A DNA stretch of 64,000 nucleotides from assembly GCA_961205875.1 (NCBI GenBank), contig OY540810.1, positions 23,808,001 through 23,872,000 of the forward strand, in the 5' to 3' direction. Below, one piece after another: positions 9,001 to 19,355 of the stretch (its first letter is position 1; each line of letters starts with the position of its first letter). Source of the stretch: Sialis fuliginosa (Eukaryota > Arthropoda > Insecta > Megaloptera > Sialidae). The position numbers and the translations under genes are program-made. The notes below the pieces were generated by a model. The model worked only from the letters and a program-made list of their open reading frames with translations. It had not been told where the DNA came from and made no database searches.

Positions 9001-10395
9001 TGGGTGAAATATTTTGGAACAACGTAAGCAACAACTAGCACAATTGAGCACAACTTTCAAAATTCTTAAATTAAACATAATGGGGGCTAACTTCACAAAA
9101 AAACAATAAAAAAAAACGTTTTTTTAGTTTTATTATTACAATTTTTATTTGAGGGTGGAAATATTTTGGCACAATGTAGCACAAGCTTAGCACAATTCAG
9201 CACACTTTTCAAAATTTTGAAATTCAACAAAAGGGGGGCTAACTTCACACCAAAAAAACACCGTTTTTTAGTTTTATTAGAGCAGTTTTTAATTTAGGGG
9301 GGAATTATTTTGGCACAATGTAGCACAAGTATAGCACAATTTAGCACATATTTCAAAATTTTGAAATTCAACAAAACGGGGGCTAACTTCGCACCAAAAA
9401 AAAAACAAAACGTTTTTTTAGTTTTATTAGAGCAGTTTTTATTTTAGGGTGGAAATATTTTGGCACAATGTAGCACAAGTATAATACAATTTAGCACAAC
9501 TTTCAAAATTTTTAAATTCAACAAAAGGGGGGCTAACTTCACACTAAAAAAAAAACGTTTTTTTGGTTTTATTAGAGCAGTTTTTATTTTAGAGTGGAAA
9601 TATTTTAGCACAATGTAGCACAAATATAGCACAATTCAGCACAACTTTCAAAATTTTGAAATTCAACAAAAGGGGGGCTAACTTCACACTAAAAAAAAAC
9701 GTTTTTTTTGTTTTATTAGAGCAGTTTTTATTTTAGTGTGGAAATATTTTAGCACAATGTAGAACAAGTATAGCACAATTCAGCACAACTTTCAAAATTT
9801 TGAAATTCAACAAAAGGGGGGCTAACTTCACACTAAAAAAAAACGTTTTTTTGGTTTTATTAGAGCAGTTTTTATTTTAGAGTGGAAATATTTTAGCACA
9901 ATGTAGCACAAATATAGCACAATTAAGCACAACTTTCAAAATTTTGAAATTCAACAAAAGGGGGGCTAACTTCACACTAAAAAAAAAAACATTTTTTTGG
10001 TTTTATTAGAGCAGTTTTTATTTTAGAGTGGAAATATTTTAGCACAATGTAGCACAAGTATAGCACAATTCAGCACAACTTTCAAAATTTTGAAATTCAA
10101 CAAAAGGGGGGCTGGTGAAAAATGTTTTTTTGTTTTGGGGGGCTGGAAAATTATATTAGAGTATTGATGTTTTGGCACAATGTTAGGAACAACTAGCACA
10201 ATTTTGCACAACTTTCAAAAATTTGAATTTCAAAAAAAGGGGGGCTACTAAAAAAAACGTTTTTTGGGTTTTTCCAGTGTTGTTTTTATTTTAGGGGGGA
10301 AATATTTTGGCACAATGTAGCACAAGTATAGCACAATTTGGCACAACTTTCAAAAATTAGAATTTCAACAAAAGGGGGGCTAACTTCACACAGGT
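9001..10395 (-). repeat. Right arm: inverted copy of the left arm
   Basis: Reverse-complement counterpart of 6491-7885 with the same number and order of units, including the variant outer units. This shows the arms were copied as a whole or kept alike by gene conversion. Differences are scattered single bases and A-run lengths. Confidence 0.92.
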
Positions 10396-10404
10396 GAACA
10401 TAAG
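10396..10404 (+). repeat. 9-bp target-site duplication, right (GAACATAAG)
   Basis: Exact copy of 6482-6490, following the inverted terminus ACACAGGT. Confidence 0.88.
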
Positions 10405-10935
10405 ACTCAAAAGAATCTGAATATTTATATATTAGAATTTTTTTAAATAAATCAATTAACTTAAAAACAACATTGAAACTGCAAGCGACATAAGAATTGT
10501 TAATAAATCTTAATACGTTACTACTTAATTTGATTGTACATTGTATGTATATTCAATTAGAGAAATTATCAAAGTCATTAATTGAGATTAAATACGATCA
10601 GATATGTAGTTTAGGTCATAATTATACATACATATGTATATATAGTTATAATGTTATAAGAAATTAAATCTGTCATTATAATAACGATTTCAATTTATAA
10701 GTAAATGAATATTGATTTAAGATAAAAGAACATCATTTTCTCCAACATCCATTAAACCATTATCTGAAATAATGAAAATGGATTTGCTATAAATTGATTT
10801 GGAAATGTAATAATTATCATTTCTGTAATAATAATACAGTAAAAGCATGCTCTATATAGATACCAATATTTCGTTAGGTTATGTTGTAACAGTAGTAAAT
10901 CACGAACAAGTAAAAAAAAATTCGATAAGAAAATA
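10405..10935. other. AT-rich stretch without recognisable content
   Basis: No ORF, inverted repeat or known repeat seen, apart from short TA- and TATG-rich tracts. Confidence 0.5.
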
Positions 10936-12350
10936 ATTCTTCTTCTTCATAACGTAGAATGTCTGCTGGTTGTTACCTTTTCAGACAGCTCATTATTGTT
11001 TGTGTTTATGTATGTATGTGTTATGTGGTGAAGTATTTGTTGGGGATACACTGGGACACAAGACAGGAAGGGATGGTGCTTATGGGCCGATCATAGCGGG
11101 TTTTGACAAACAGGGTGGCCATGAAACAGGGGAGTTGGGGTGAGGGTTAACATGGGGGTTGGTTTTTTTTTTAAACATATATTACATATATTTTATATTT
11201 TTATTTCGGTTTCTTTTAAGAATTCCATAATATATTTGTATGTCGAAGGGTTTTCTAGTAGTTCTTTCAGTGATTGTATTGATTTGTTATTGATTTTTTC
11301 TTTGAGGGTGTTTCTTTCTTTGTTGTATTTAGGACATTTTAGCATGATGTGGTTTATGTCACATACTGTTCTGTTATTACATGTGCAGTGAGGATTTTCT
11401 ATTGCTTTGATTCTATGGAGGTAATACGGAGTGCATGTGTGATTTAATCTTAGGCGTGTTATTGCCGTTATGTCTCTTCTGGTGTGTTTTGTATTTTGAA
11501 ACCATGGTTTCTTCGGTAGCTGAGTCTGGATGCTTTTGTAGAACTTCCCTTTAGTCGTCGTTGCTGTTTCAAATCTGGTTTGCCATCTGTTGGTGGCATG
11601 GTTGTTCAGATGTGCTCTTATATCTGTATGTGGAAGCGTAGTAACACTTATTTCTGTTAGGTCGGTTGCTTTGTTGGCCAGATTATCTGCCTTTTCATTC
11701 CCAGATATATTTGCATGGCTTTTACACCATATGAATATAACTTCTTTTTGGATACTTTGATATAGATTGATTAGTTGTATGATGTCCATTATACAATAAT
11801 TATGTTTACTTTTCTTCGATTTTAGGTTTATTAGGACGCTCTTAGAATCGCTAATAATGATGACGTGTTTTGTGTGCGTATTGATATGGTCTTCTAAAGC
11901 TTTTTTTATGGCTTGTGCCTCTGCAGTGAATATTGAATTGTATTCATGTAGTCTTCTCTGTGTTGTATTGTGTGTATTTACATTGAAGTAGGCCATTCCA
12001 ACTCTTCCATCTTCTGTTTTCGACCCATCCGTGAATAAAATTGTTGCTTCAGGAAAGTCTTCGTACAGTTTGTGTGTGAAAAGTGTAGGATTTTCTTGCG
12101 ATTCTTTGTAATAATCCAGAAGGATTGTTGGATTTGTGTGGATTAATCCAGAATCGTAGTCAAACATTGGATCATTGTTGAATTTGTGAATTTGTAGATT
12201 TAGTTCTTGGATCGTTTGCCAGCTATTTGCAAGTTGAGGAGTAGCTTTGTTTTGCCAGAATCTTTTTCTTTCTGTTGACCCGTATAGCTTTTTGAGAGGA
12301 TCGAGTAATACATGTTGTCTGCATGCTATAAGAAAATAATAAACACGCAT
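10936..12350 (-). mobile_element. 5'-truncated non-LTR retrotransposon (I-superfamily type)
   Basis: The minus strand carries the RNase H-containing C-terminus of a non-LTR polyprotein followed by a less AT-rich ~250-bp 3' UTR. The UTR ends in a GAAGAAGAAGAA-like stretch near 10940. Upstream of ~12350 there is no RT or endonuclease sequence, as expected for a 5'-truncated target-primed insertion. Among insect non-LTR elements an RNase H domain is found mainly in the I, Loa, R1 and related clades. Confidence 0.75.
11193..12350 (-). CDS. Non-LTR retrotransposon RNase H domain plus C-terminal Cys/His motif (fragment)
   Basis: 385 codons, uninterrupted. Residues ~100-230 are a type I RNase H: Asp108 in FTDGSK, Glu144 in FTAEAQA, Asp168 in IISDSKS, and the WCKSH...NEKAD block ending with Asp222. 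All four catalytic acids are present. The RNase H would degrade element RNA after reverse transcription. The C-terminus has a Cys/His cluster (C322, C324, C330, H334, C339), typical of the tails of I/R1-like ORF2 proteins. The N-terminal ~95 residues are the linker after the missing RT. The ATG at the start lies beside the truncation point and is probably not a natural start. An open frame implies recent insertion. Confidence 0.85.
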   Translation of the reverse strand: MRVYYFLIACRQHVLLDPLKKLYGSTERKRFWQNKATPQLANSWQTIQELNLQIHKFNNDPMFDYDSGLIHTNPTILLDYYKESQENPTLFTHKLYEDFPEATILFTDGSKTEDGRVGMAYFNVNTHNTTQRRLHEYNSIFTAEAQAIKKALEDHINTHTKHVIIISDSKSVLINLKSKKSKHNYCIMDIIQLINLYQSIQKEVIFIWCKSHANISGNEKADNLANKATDLTEISVTTLPHTDIRAHLNNHATNRWQTRFETATTTKGKFYKSIQTQLPKKPWFQNTKHTRRDITAITRLRLNHTCTPYYLHRIKAIENPHCTCNNRTVCDINHIMLKCPKYNKERNTLKEKINNKSIQSLKELLENPSTYKYIMEFLKETEIKI

Positions 12351-12595
12351 ATATAACTATTTGGATTAAAAATACTAATTATAATAATTTTGTTATACGT
12401 TTACATATATTAATTTGATATCCCGGTTGTAAATTTTTTTTGGGTAACCCATTTGTTCCCCTCAAAGTATGTCAAAAATTTATTTTTATAACTCAGGCCT
12501 GTTATTGTTCCAAAGTCCATCATTTACTATAACTGACGTAAGTCAAAATAGCAGCGGGGCAGAGGGAACGATTTGCATGCGCTCGGCCGGTATTC
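12351..12595. other. Spacer beside the truncation point
   Basis: AT-rich with a slightly GC-richer end (GCAGCGGGGCAGAGGGAACG, GCGCTCGGCC near 12560-12590) that may belong to the adjoining retroposon family. Not resolved. Confidence 0.35.
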
Positions 12596-12825
12596 GAATT
12601 TACTCGGTTTTGTTTTCAATAATTAACTTTTAAATTTAAACAGAACAAAAATTATTTGTACCTACTCTTTGTTTCTGTTAGGTAATTTAGGTGTTGATTA
12701 GTTATTATTACAATAACAATTAATTGTGTATGTACTTATTTATTACAACAATATTTTTTTTAAATCCTAAACAAATATTACGTAGGTAGTCTACGTGAGC
12801 GAAGCTGTGCGGGCACAGCTATTAT
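12596..12825 (-). repeat. RTE-like retroposon tail, copy 1
   Basis: Reads, on the minus strand, AGCTGTGCCCGCACAGCTTC...GTAGACTAC and then an AT-rich body. The same order of motifs, including GTTCTGTTTAAATTTAAA and GTTAATTATTGAAAACAAAA, is found at 52424-52645 on the plus strand. Two dispersed copies identify it as one repeat family. GTGCCC..GCGGCTTC ends of this kind are common among insect RTE-like and SINE-like retroposons. Confidence 0.65.
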
Positions 12826-12980
12826 TTAAATAAATAAGAAAATTTGTATATTTAACATCAAATAAACTCTTTTCCCATATATAGCCAATATTGTTATCTC
12901 TGTGTTTTATTTATGAAATAAATTATACGAACACCACACACAGAGAGCATAAAGCCGGCACTTCACTTGGTAATAGCACA

Positions 12981-14300
12981 CAAATATTTGCCATATTTGT
13001 ACAATTAAGTAAGCTGACCATCCGTCCTCTTTTGAAGAGGACAGTCCTCTATTTTGGCCAACTGTCCTTTATAGAAAACTTGTCCTACTTTTTTAGTTTT
13101 CGAAACTTTTGTCCTATTTTTTTGTTATTTGGTAAAATAAAGATGTTATCCATAAAATTACAAAAAAAAAAAAATATTTTATTTTTCTCAAAAATAATAA
13201 TGTTTTTAGCACGTTATGTGACTTCTCGTTTAAAAGTAGATTGTTGATTATCTTTGTCAAAAAGCATGCAACAGGCGAATATCGTTATTTTATTTGTGAA
13301 TTATGATTTGAATATAAAGAACGTACAAGTGAAATATAAAAGATAGTTAAAATAGAATAAATATTTATTTTTTAAATTCAATAATAATTATCCTGGTGGT
13401 GAGTGATTTGATTTGTATAGATAAAATAAGCAATATTCTGCAAATAATGCTAAAAGTTCAATTTTAATTCAAAGGAAGATAAGTAAGTGTTTATATTGAT
13501 TGAATATCGAGTATAATAAAATAAATCAAAACAATCTATTGAAAAAGTTTAAAAATTATTTTACGGTTGTTGTATTTGCTGTTAATTTATCCGGAATTAT
13601 TTTATAAAAATAGAGATTATAGTTTTATTTACAAATGAAAATACATATACATAAAATACATACGAGTACATATTTGCAAGAAAAACGTATCAATTCAGTT
13701 TAAAAAAATTAAAAAAAATTTTTTTATGAAATTTTCGAGGTCCAAAAATAAGGTGACCATTTTCCGAGGAGTTTTCTGAATGATAGGAAGGGTATCCCTA
13801 TTTTGTCCTCTTTTTTATTTTTATAATTCTGGTCACCTTAAATTAAGCCAAATTGTAGATGGTCATATTCGCTTAGTTTGCTATATGTATTCAAAAGGTT
13901 TAAATTTTCAATACGCAAACATAAAGTTGGTACACCATGTGTGGATGACAAGTTTAATACTATTCATACATAACAAATATTTGCCATATTCGTACAATTA
14001 AGCCAAATTGTAGATGGTCATATTCGCTTAGTTAGCTATATGTATTCAAAAGGTTTTATGTTTTCAATACGCAAACATAAAGTTGGTACACCATGTGTGG
14101 ATGACAAGTTTAATACTATTCAAACATAACAAATATTTGCCATATTTGTACAATTAAGCCAAATTTTTGATAGTCATATTCGCTTAGTTTGCTATATGTA
14201 TTCAAAAGGTTTCAATTTTCAATACGCTAACATAAAGTTGGTACACCATGTGTGGATAACAAGTTTAATACTATTTAAACATAACAAATATTTGCCACAT
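12981..14300 (+). repeat. ~155-bp tandem repeat, three units, first one split
   Basis: Units begin CAAATATTTGCCA at 12981, ~13974, ~14130, with a final partial start at ~14284. Each contains CAATTAAGCCAAATTGTAG, GGTCATATTCGCTTAGTT, and GTTGGTACACCATGTGTGG. The first unit is broken after CAATTAAG by the nested element and resumes at 13841. Confidence 0.85.
13010..13840. mobile_element. Nested DNA transposon (hAT-like), 831 bp
   Basis: Inverted ends TAAGCTGACCA and TGGTCACCTTA, with internal echoes of the same AAGGTGACCA motif near 13750. AATTAAG is duplicated on both sides (13003-13009 and 13841-13847), and comparison with the intact tandem units shows the uninterrupted target. That proves insertion into a pre-existing repeat. 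The 7-8-bp duplication points to hAT or a relative. No transposase ORF. Confidence 0.75.
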
Positions 14301-14527
14301 CTACATACATACATCAGCAATACGCATCACCATGTGAAGTGCCGGCTTAACAAAGTATTTAATTACTCACACTAGACAACTTTGTTTTCAAGAGAAATAT
14401 TCATCAGTACTCTAAAATCGAAAACAGGTGTTCTGGATTCTAGAGTAATATATTGAGCGTTTTCGGTCCTTGGTAAAAGTTCAAACTAACAAAGAGAATA
14501 TAAATATCCAAGTACGTTTTAGTAATA

Positions 14528-15355
14528 CACTGAAAAAAGATTTAGTTGGATTTACTTTTCATAGTTAAATTTGGTTAAATTTATCTAATATTTGGTTGTG
14601 CAAATAAGGTACTGACACCAGTCTTGGATATGACCCCAGTAATGGCTATTTTTTAATTAAATGTACTGAATTACAAATATTTGTTGATATTTGATTATTA
14701 CTGTTTTACAGCGTGATTTGATGACAGTCGGCCAATAGGTGTCAAAATGGTGGACATTTAAACTAATTATTAGTATAATTTATTAATTAATTATTATATT
14801 ATCATAGCAACTGATTTACATTGTTTCAAATTTGACGATTCTTTGTTTTAAATAAAAGGTTATAATTTAAAAACAAACTATATTTGCGGACTTTGGTAAT
14901 TAAATTGATTAAATAAAGAGTTACTTGTTTCATTAGTAACGTGTGTTCATGACAATTACAAAAGAGAAGCCCGTCAATCACAAAAACAGTAAACCTTGTT
15001 CTTATAGTGGCCATAACTGATGCCAGTACCTTATATTTTCATGTAAACCAACTTTTTAACAAAAATTATTTACATTTGCTTAAATAAGAAATCGTTTTGT
15101 GTTATTTTGCAAAAGGTGAATTATGTATTTCTTGTGAAGGAGGGGTAATGTTAATATTTTAAACGATATAAATTAATTAAAAATACACTTCACAAGCGAG
15201 CGTTTATTTTTAAAACCAATATTTGGTTCAATTTTAACAAGTAAAATTAGTTGTTTCAACAGGCAAACATTGTAAGAAATGTTCAATATTTAGTATTTTA
15301 ACCAATTTTTTTAACTAAACGTATTTGTTAATTTAAACCAATTATATTTTCAGTG
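14528..15355. mobile_element. TA-flanked inverted-end element (MITE-like), 828 bp
   Basis: Ends CACTGAAAA / TTTTCAGTG, flanked by TA on each side (14526-14527, 15356-15357). Subterminal TTAGTTGGATTTA and TTTAAACCAATTA are loosely inverted. Tc1/mariner-type duplication; no coding sequence. Confidence 0.6.
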
Positions 15356-15618
15356 TAACAAGAATTAAGGAAAGAGTAAAATATATATTATTTACTTCCA
15401 AGAACCAGCATTTTATGAATACTGCCACAGATACACTGCAGAATTGTTCATTCCACTTGAGCAGTCTGAAGCATAATTAGTATTCATGACTAAAATACTT
15501 CCGAACAACTTTGATTTTCGTAATATTTTCAAATGATAATATTCTTTATAAATTCATAACAAAGTAATATTTGAAATCACAAAAATTCCAAATCTTTCTC
15601 ACTTTTCACCTAACTGGT

Positions 15619-16121
15619 TAGGGAGCATCCATTAATTATGTAAGGATGATTTTTGTTATTTATGACGCCACCTTCCTTTGCAATAATTCGTAAGTATTAG
15701 GTGTGTATAGTAGTACATTGATTAAAAATATTTAATTGACTTACCTTGGGTTGCATAAAGCAAAATTAATCAGTTGTTTTGTTTTCAAATGATGATTCAT
15801 GTTAATTCTAAGCTTAAACTCAATTTGTAAATGAACAATTCACCCAATATGATAATTTTTTACCTTATAAAATTTATCATAACCGTGATTGTTTTTTAGA
15901 ATTGACGTAATAATGGTTTTAAAACAACTGATTAACTACTCGTGATTGATTTTACTTTATGCAACCCAAGGTTAAATATGAAAATATAATTTTAAGGTTA
16001 TTATAATAGTTACATAAGTAAAGCTTTGGACCCACACTCTCACCTCACGTAAGAATTGGTAAGGTTTGATGGACCCCACTGTCCCTCACAAAGCCTTACG
16101 TAATTAATAAACGCTCCCTTA
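15619..16121. mobile_element. MITE with ~26-bp inverted ends (AGGGAGC...TAATTA family), copy 1
   Basis: Left end TAGGGAGCATCCATTAATTA and right end (reversed) AAGGGAGCGTTTATTAATTA, both continuing into GTAAGG. The same family recurs at 51231-52379, sharing even the preceding CTGGTTAGG. A second MITE is inserted within it (15744-15971). Confidence 0.75.
15744..15971. mobile_element. Nested PIF/Harbinger-like MITE with TTA duplication, 228 bp
   Basis: Ends CCTTGGGTTGCATAAAG and CTTTATGCAACCCAAGG are exact inverted copies. Subterminal AATTAATCAGTTGTTTT is repeated in inverse. Flanked by TTA at 15741-15743 and 15972-15974, the duplication size of PIF/Harbinger elements. Lies wholly inside 15619-16121. 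Confidence 0.75.
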
Positions 16122-16816
16122 GTGATATGAGTTATTGAGAAAAGTAGATAAAAATGTTAATATTAATGGTTATTTACGTAACATATACTTACATTTTCTT
16201 GACGTAAAAATTTTATGGATTCTTCTTATATTTTTTCTTAATAATATTTTTGATTAAGTTTTGTTTATGAAAAATAAGCTACTTCAAAAAGCTTTATAAT
16301 TTTATTTAAAAAAAAGATAATTAATTATGGTTGAAGGTGAAAGAAAATTAAATTTTAAATAGAAATGAGTTTTTGTATAGTTATCAAGCTTAAGAAAAGT
16401 TTTAAATTATTCTTTTTATAAAAATATCGTCCGGAAAAACGACTTGAAACCGTAAGATATTATGCATATAATAAAATTGACTAAATACTCGTATAATATG
16501 TCTATCACTCACTCTGGTACGTACTACGAAGTATACATAAGTTATTCATTCTAGAACGCAATGTGCAAATTGCAGGCACACTTTCCCCCAACTCAAGGGA
16601 CTAGTGAAAAATGAATGAAGATATATATATCGTGATGACTCGTTACCCAATTCTCTGGAAATTGATTTTATTACAACGCAGTTAAAAGTTTTATACTTTC
16701 CGAGAAAACCAACCGATTAAAATAAAACTTCAAGATATTTTAAATATAATAACTTTAAATCTATAACTTATAAATGTATACTTATTTCTTATAACATTAT
16801 AATACTATTTAATATA
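16122..16816. other. AT-rich stretch, no gene seen
   Basis: Only AT-rich DNA and a short GC-richer patch near 16560-16600 (GCAGGCACACTTTCCCCCAA) without recognisable relation. Confidence 0.5.
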
Positions 16817-16824
16817 TTCTAGTA

Positions 16825-17091
16825 CAGAGGTTCCCAACACTATGCTCTCATTCACCATGGCGCCCTTCTGTGTGCGCCATTCACATAGGTCGTCATTTGT
16901 TATTATTTATTATTCAGACATGTCAAAAGATGGCACCACTTACACTTTTAGTTTTCAATCTAAAAAAAATTAACAAAATCTGATATTTCTTGATTATTGA
17001 AAATTCTATATAATACATGAGTGAAAAATATGAAAAAAATAATTATATTCCACTATACATTTGCTTTGAAAAAATAGGTTGGGAACTCTTG
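16825..17091. mobile_element. hAT MITE, 267 bp, with exact 8-bp duplication
   Basis: Ends CAGAGGTTCCCAAC and GTTGGGAACTCTTG, a CAG-GGTTCCCAAC type shared by many animal hAT elements. TTCTAGTA flanks both sides (16817-16824, 17092-17099). Too short to encode a transposase. Confidence 0.85.
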
Positions 17092-17202
17092 TTCTAGTAT
17101 ATACTACTTATCTCAACATTATCGTACGATAATACTTTATTTTTTTTATTTAAGTTATTGGCCATCGGACGTAGCCCTTCCGCCAGAGACAATAATACTT
17201 AT

Positions 17203-18042
17203 GAGCATTTCCAGTAGTTTTTTTAAAAAACAGGGCGCACATATGTCACCGATTTTGCTCCCATTTTTTTTTCTCAAAGTACATATCAAAAAAACATGTT
17301 TCCCAAAATCTTTTCCCCCCGTCCACTTTTTTGGCCGAATTACGATTTTTTAAACTTTTGAAATCGAGCGAAATTAGACTTTTTTCGATAGTACCTTATT
17401 ATTCAAAATGTCCCTTATTATGCATGTTATAGAGCTCATTTTCTTCGTTTTTTGTTGATCTTTCATTTGAAATCGTTTTCAGAGCCGAATATTCAATTTT
17501 GGCCGAATGCGGTACCAAAACATTAAGTTTGATTTTTTGTAAAAATAGTCGATTTTGAAATTGCCGCCAAATATTTTGGTTTCAACCAAAATACTTCCAA
17601 CAAAGGTCATTTTATCTATTTTTTATGTAGTTTCCAAATATTTATAGATTTTTTAATTTGGTCAAAAACTTTTAAAGTTACACTTGTTTTAAGATGTCTT
17701 ATTTTTCAAAAAGCGCTATATTCACACCATTAAAACTTTTTTCTCTATACTCCAAATTGCACCAAATTTTGGCAAAAGTTTCCTTTGCTTATCCTTAAAA
17801 CAACCCTCAAAAAACATTTTTTCATATTGAGCTCCTAAGTGAGATATAATTTTTATAAAACACCTAATTACTCGTGTATTAAAGATAAGAATTTACAGGG
17901 ATTTTCAGTGTTTCTGAAATATCGGGGCTCCTGATAATCGAATAAAAAATATACCACTTTTTTCGTTATGAAATTCCCTACAAATCTACATAAGTAAAAT
18001 TTTACGTGCGCCCTGTTTTTTAAAAAACTACTGGAAATGCTC
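17203..18042. mobile_element. Inverted-end DNA element with 4-bp duplication, 840 bp
   Basis: A ~37-bp inverted repeat, beginning GAGCATTTCCAGTAGTTTTT and ending at GGGCGCAC, perfect but for one T in a T-run. TTAT flanks both sides (17199-17202, 18043-18046). A truncated internal copy sits at 28510-28665, so it is a repeated family. A 4-bp duplication would fit Sola- or Chapaev-like elements; the family is not established. Confidence 0.78.
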
Positions 18043-18113
18043 TTATATATACATATATTGAATATTTAGGCCCAATATTATTTTAAATTAAATTTAAATT
18101 TATATATTGTACT

Positions 18114-18690
18114 GGGTGTTCAAAATAAAACGCTTAGAAATTTATTTAAATAAATATGCTGGTTTTAGAAAAAAATTCAGATAATATTACTAGATTGGAA
18201 GAGGAAATATCATGATATTGCATCTTCCTCATATCGAAAATGTGAGAAGCTTTGTGGTCGTTTTTAAATGAGAAAAAAATTGTCCTATTTCAAAATTTTT
18301 ACTTGATCTTTCCGTTTTAAATCAAACACTATTTATTCCGTGTCTGTCCTCTGAATCCTTGCATAACTGCATGAACCATTAAACCGATATTAATGAAACT
18401 TATTTGGCTGGTTGAGTCTGGCTAGAGGACGGTCCCATTTAAAAATGATTAAAATCATAATGTGTAATGGGGAGGGTTGACATCCTAAAAAGAGTTTTTC
18501 CAGAGCATTCAATTTTCTATAAAATAAATCACCACAATTTTTAGTAAAATATTCCCTTACGAAGATTTATCTCAATTTGTTTAATTTAAATTAAATATTA
18601 TGACTGATAATCCAATTGATTGTGAATATATTTTTTTCTGAAAACAGCTTACTTTGAATAAAAATATGTAATGTTTTATTTTGAACACCC
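18114..18690. mobile_element. Mariner-like MITE (GGGTGTTCAAAATAAAAC ends)
   Basis: Inverted ends GGGTGTTCAAAATAAAAC (18114-18131) and its complement (18673-18690). The interior (18225-18560) is the minus-strand copy of a repeat family seen also at 20440-20965 and 33590-34135. A TA dinucleotide lies two bases outside the left end; the right flank is not a clean TA. Confidence 0.65.
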
Positions 18691-19355
18691 GATTTATACA
18701 TAATATAAATATTTGAGTTTTTCGCTATTTTATAATATAGTAATAATTTGATGGTATGTAGTTTTTCAATGTTATGAAATATTATATTAGATTTTTTTGT
18801 GTACACGTGTAGAATTAAGATGTTTCATTACTTTTAATGTGAATAAGTTATGTATAGTACATTTTTTATGAGTTTATAATTAGGACAATTTATACTTGAT
18901 ACGAAATATCATTTTACATTTGTTAAAGAAATACAAACTGTCATAAATTTATTATGAAGAATTTTTATAACATTTGTCATTATATATTTACAATTGGAAG
19001 AACCAATGTATACATATTTATACATATATTTATTTTTTATACAATTATATTTTTTGATACATAATAACCTTCGCAAATAAATTTTACATAGGCACAGGAT
19101 TGAGTTTACGAAATGTCTCTAATTAAGATTTTTGTCATTATTTTAAATGAGACTGTTTGTGTAAAAATATAAAATATACCAACTTTAATGAGTTTGAATT
19201 TATTATTTGATACACCTATACAAAGTATATGTATATTGTATATGTATGTCTTTAATATTTATTAAAAGATAATATAAAATAATGGAAAGAATAAGGATAA
19301 CATTAATACTGGATAATCTGCAAGGCTTAAGAAAGTATACCTATATAAAATAAAA
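18691..19355. other. AT-rich stretch, no gene seen
   Basis: Long AT-rich DNA with TATGTATA runs. Nothing else supported. Confidence 0.5.

Larger units (their letters stand above)
6491..10395. mobile_element. Giant foldback (Mutator/FB-like) element, 3,905 bp
   Basis: The element starts ACCTGTGT and ends ACACAGGT, between exact 9-bp duplications. Its left arm (6491-7885) and right arm (9001-10395) are inverted copies of equal length, about 1,395 bp each, around a ~1.1-kb spacer. Each arm is made of about ten tandem units. Long inverted arms built of tandem repeats with a 9-bp duplication match the architecture of Drosophila Foldback, a member of the Mutator group. No transposase is present, so it is non-autonomous. 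Family assignment rests on structure only; I recognise no sequence similarity to a named family. Confidence 0.85.
12952..14348. mobile_element. DNA element with 15-bp perfect inverted ends and an internal ~155-bp tandem array
   Basis: Ends AAGCCGGCACTTCAC (12952-12966) and its exact reverse complement (14334-14348); similarity extends a few bases further (TTGGTAAT / ATGGTGAT). Inside are about three ~155-bp tandem units, interrupted by another transposon at 13010-13840. I could not define a target duplication. No transposase is present. Superfamily unknown. Confidence 0.7.

Noticed and set aside
6677-10211. Several ~62-codon open frames with the same protein-like wording on both strands
   Set aside because: They recur with the ~145-bp tandem unit and its inverted copy; they are reading-frame shadows of the repeat.
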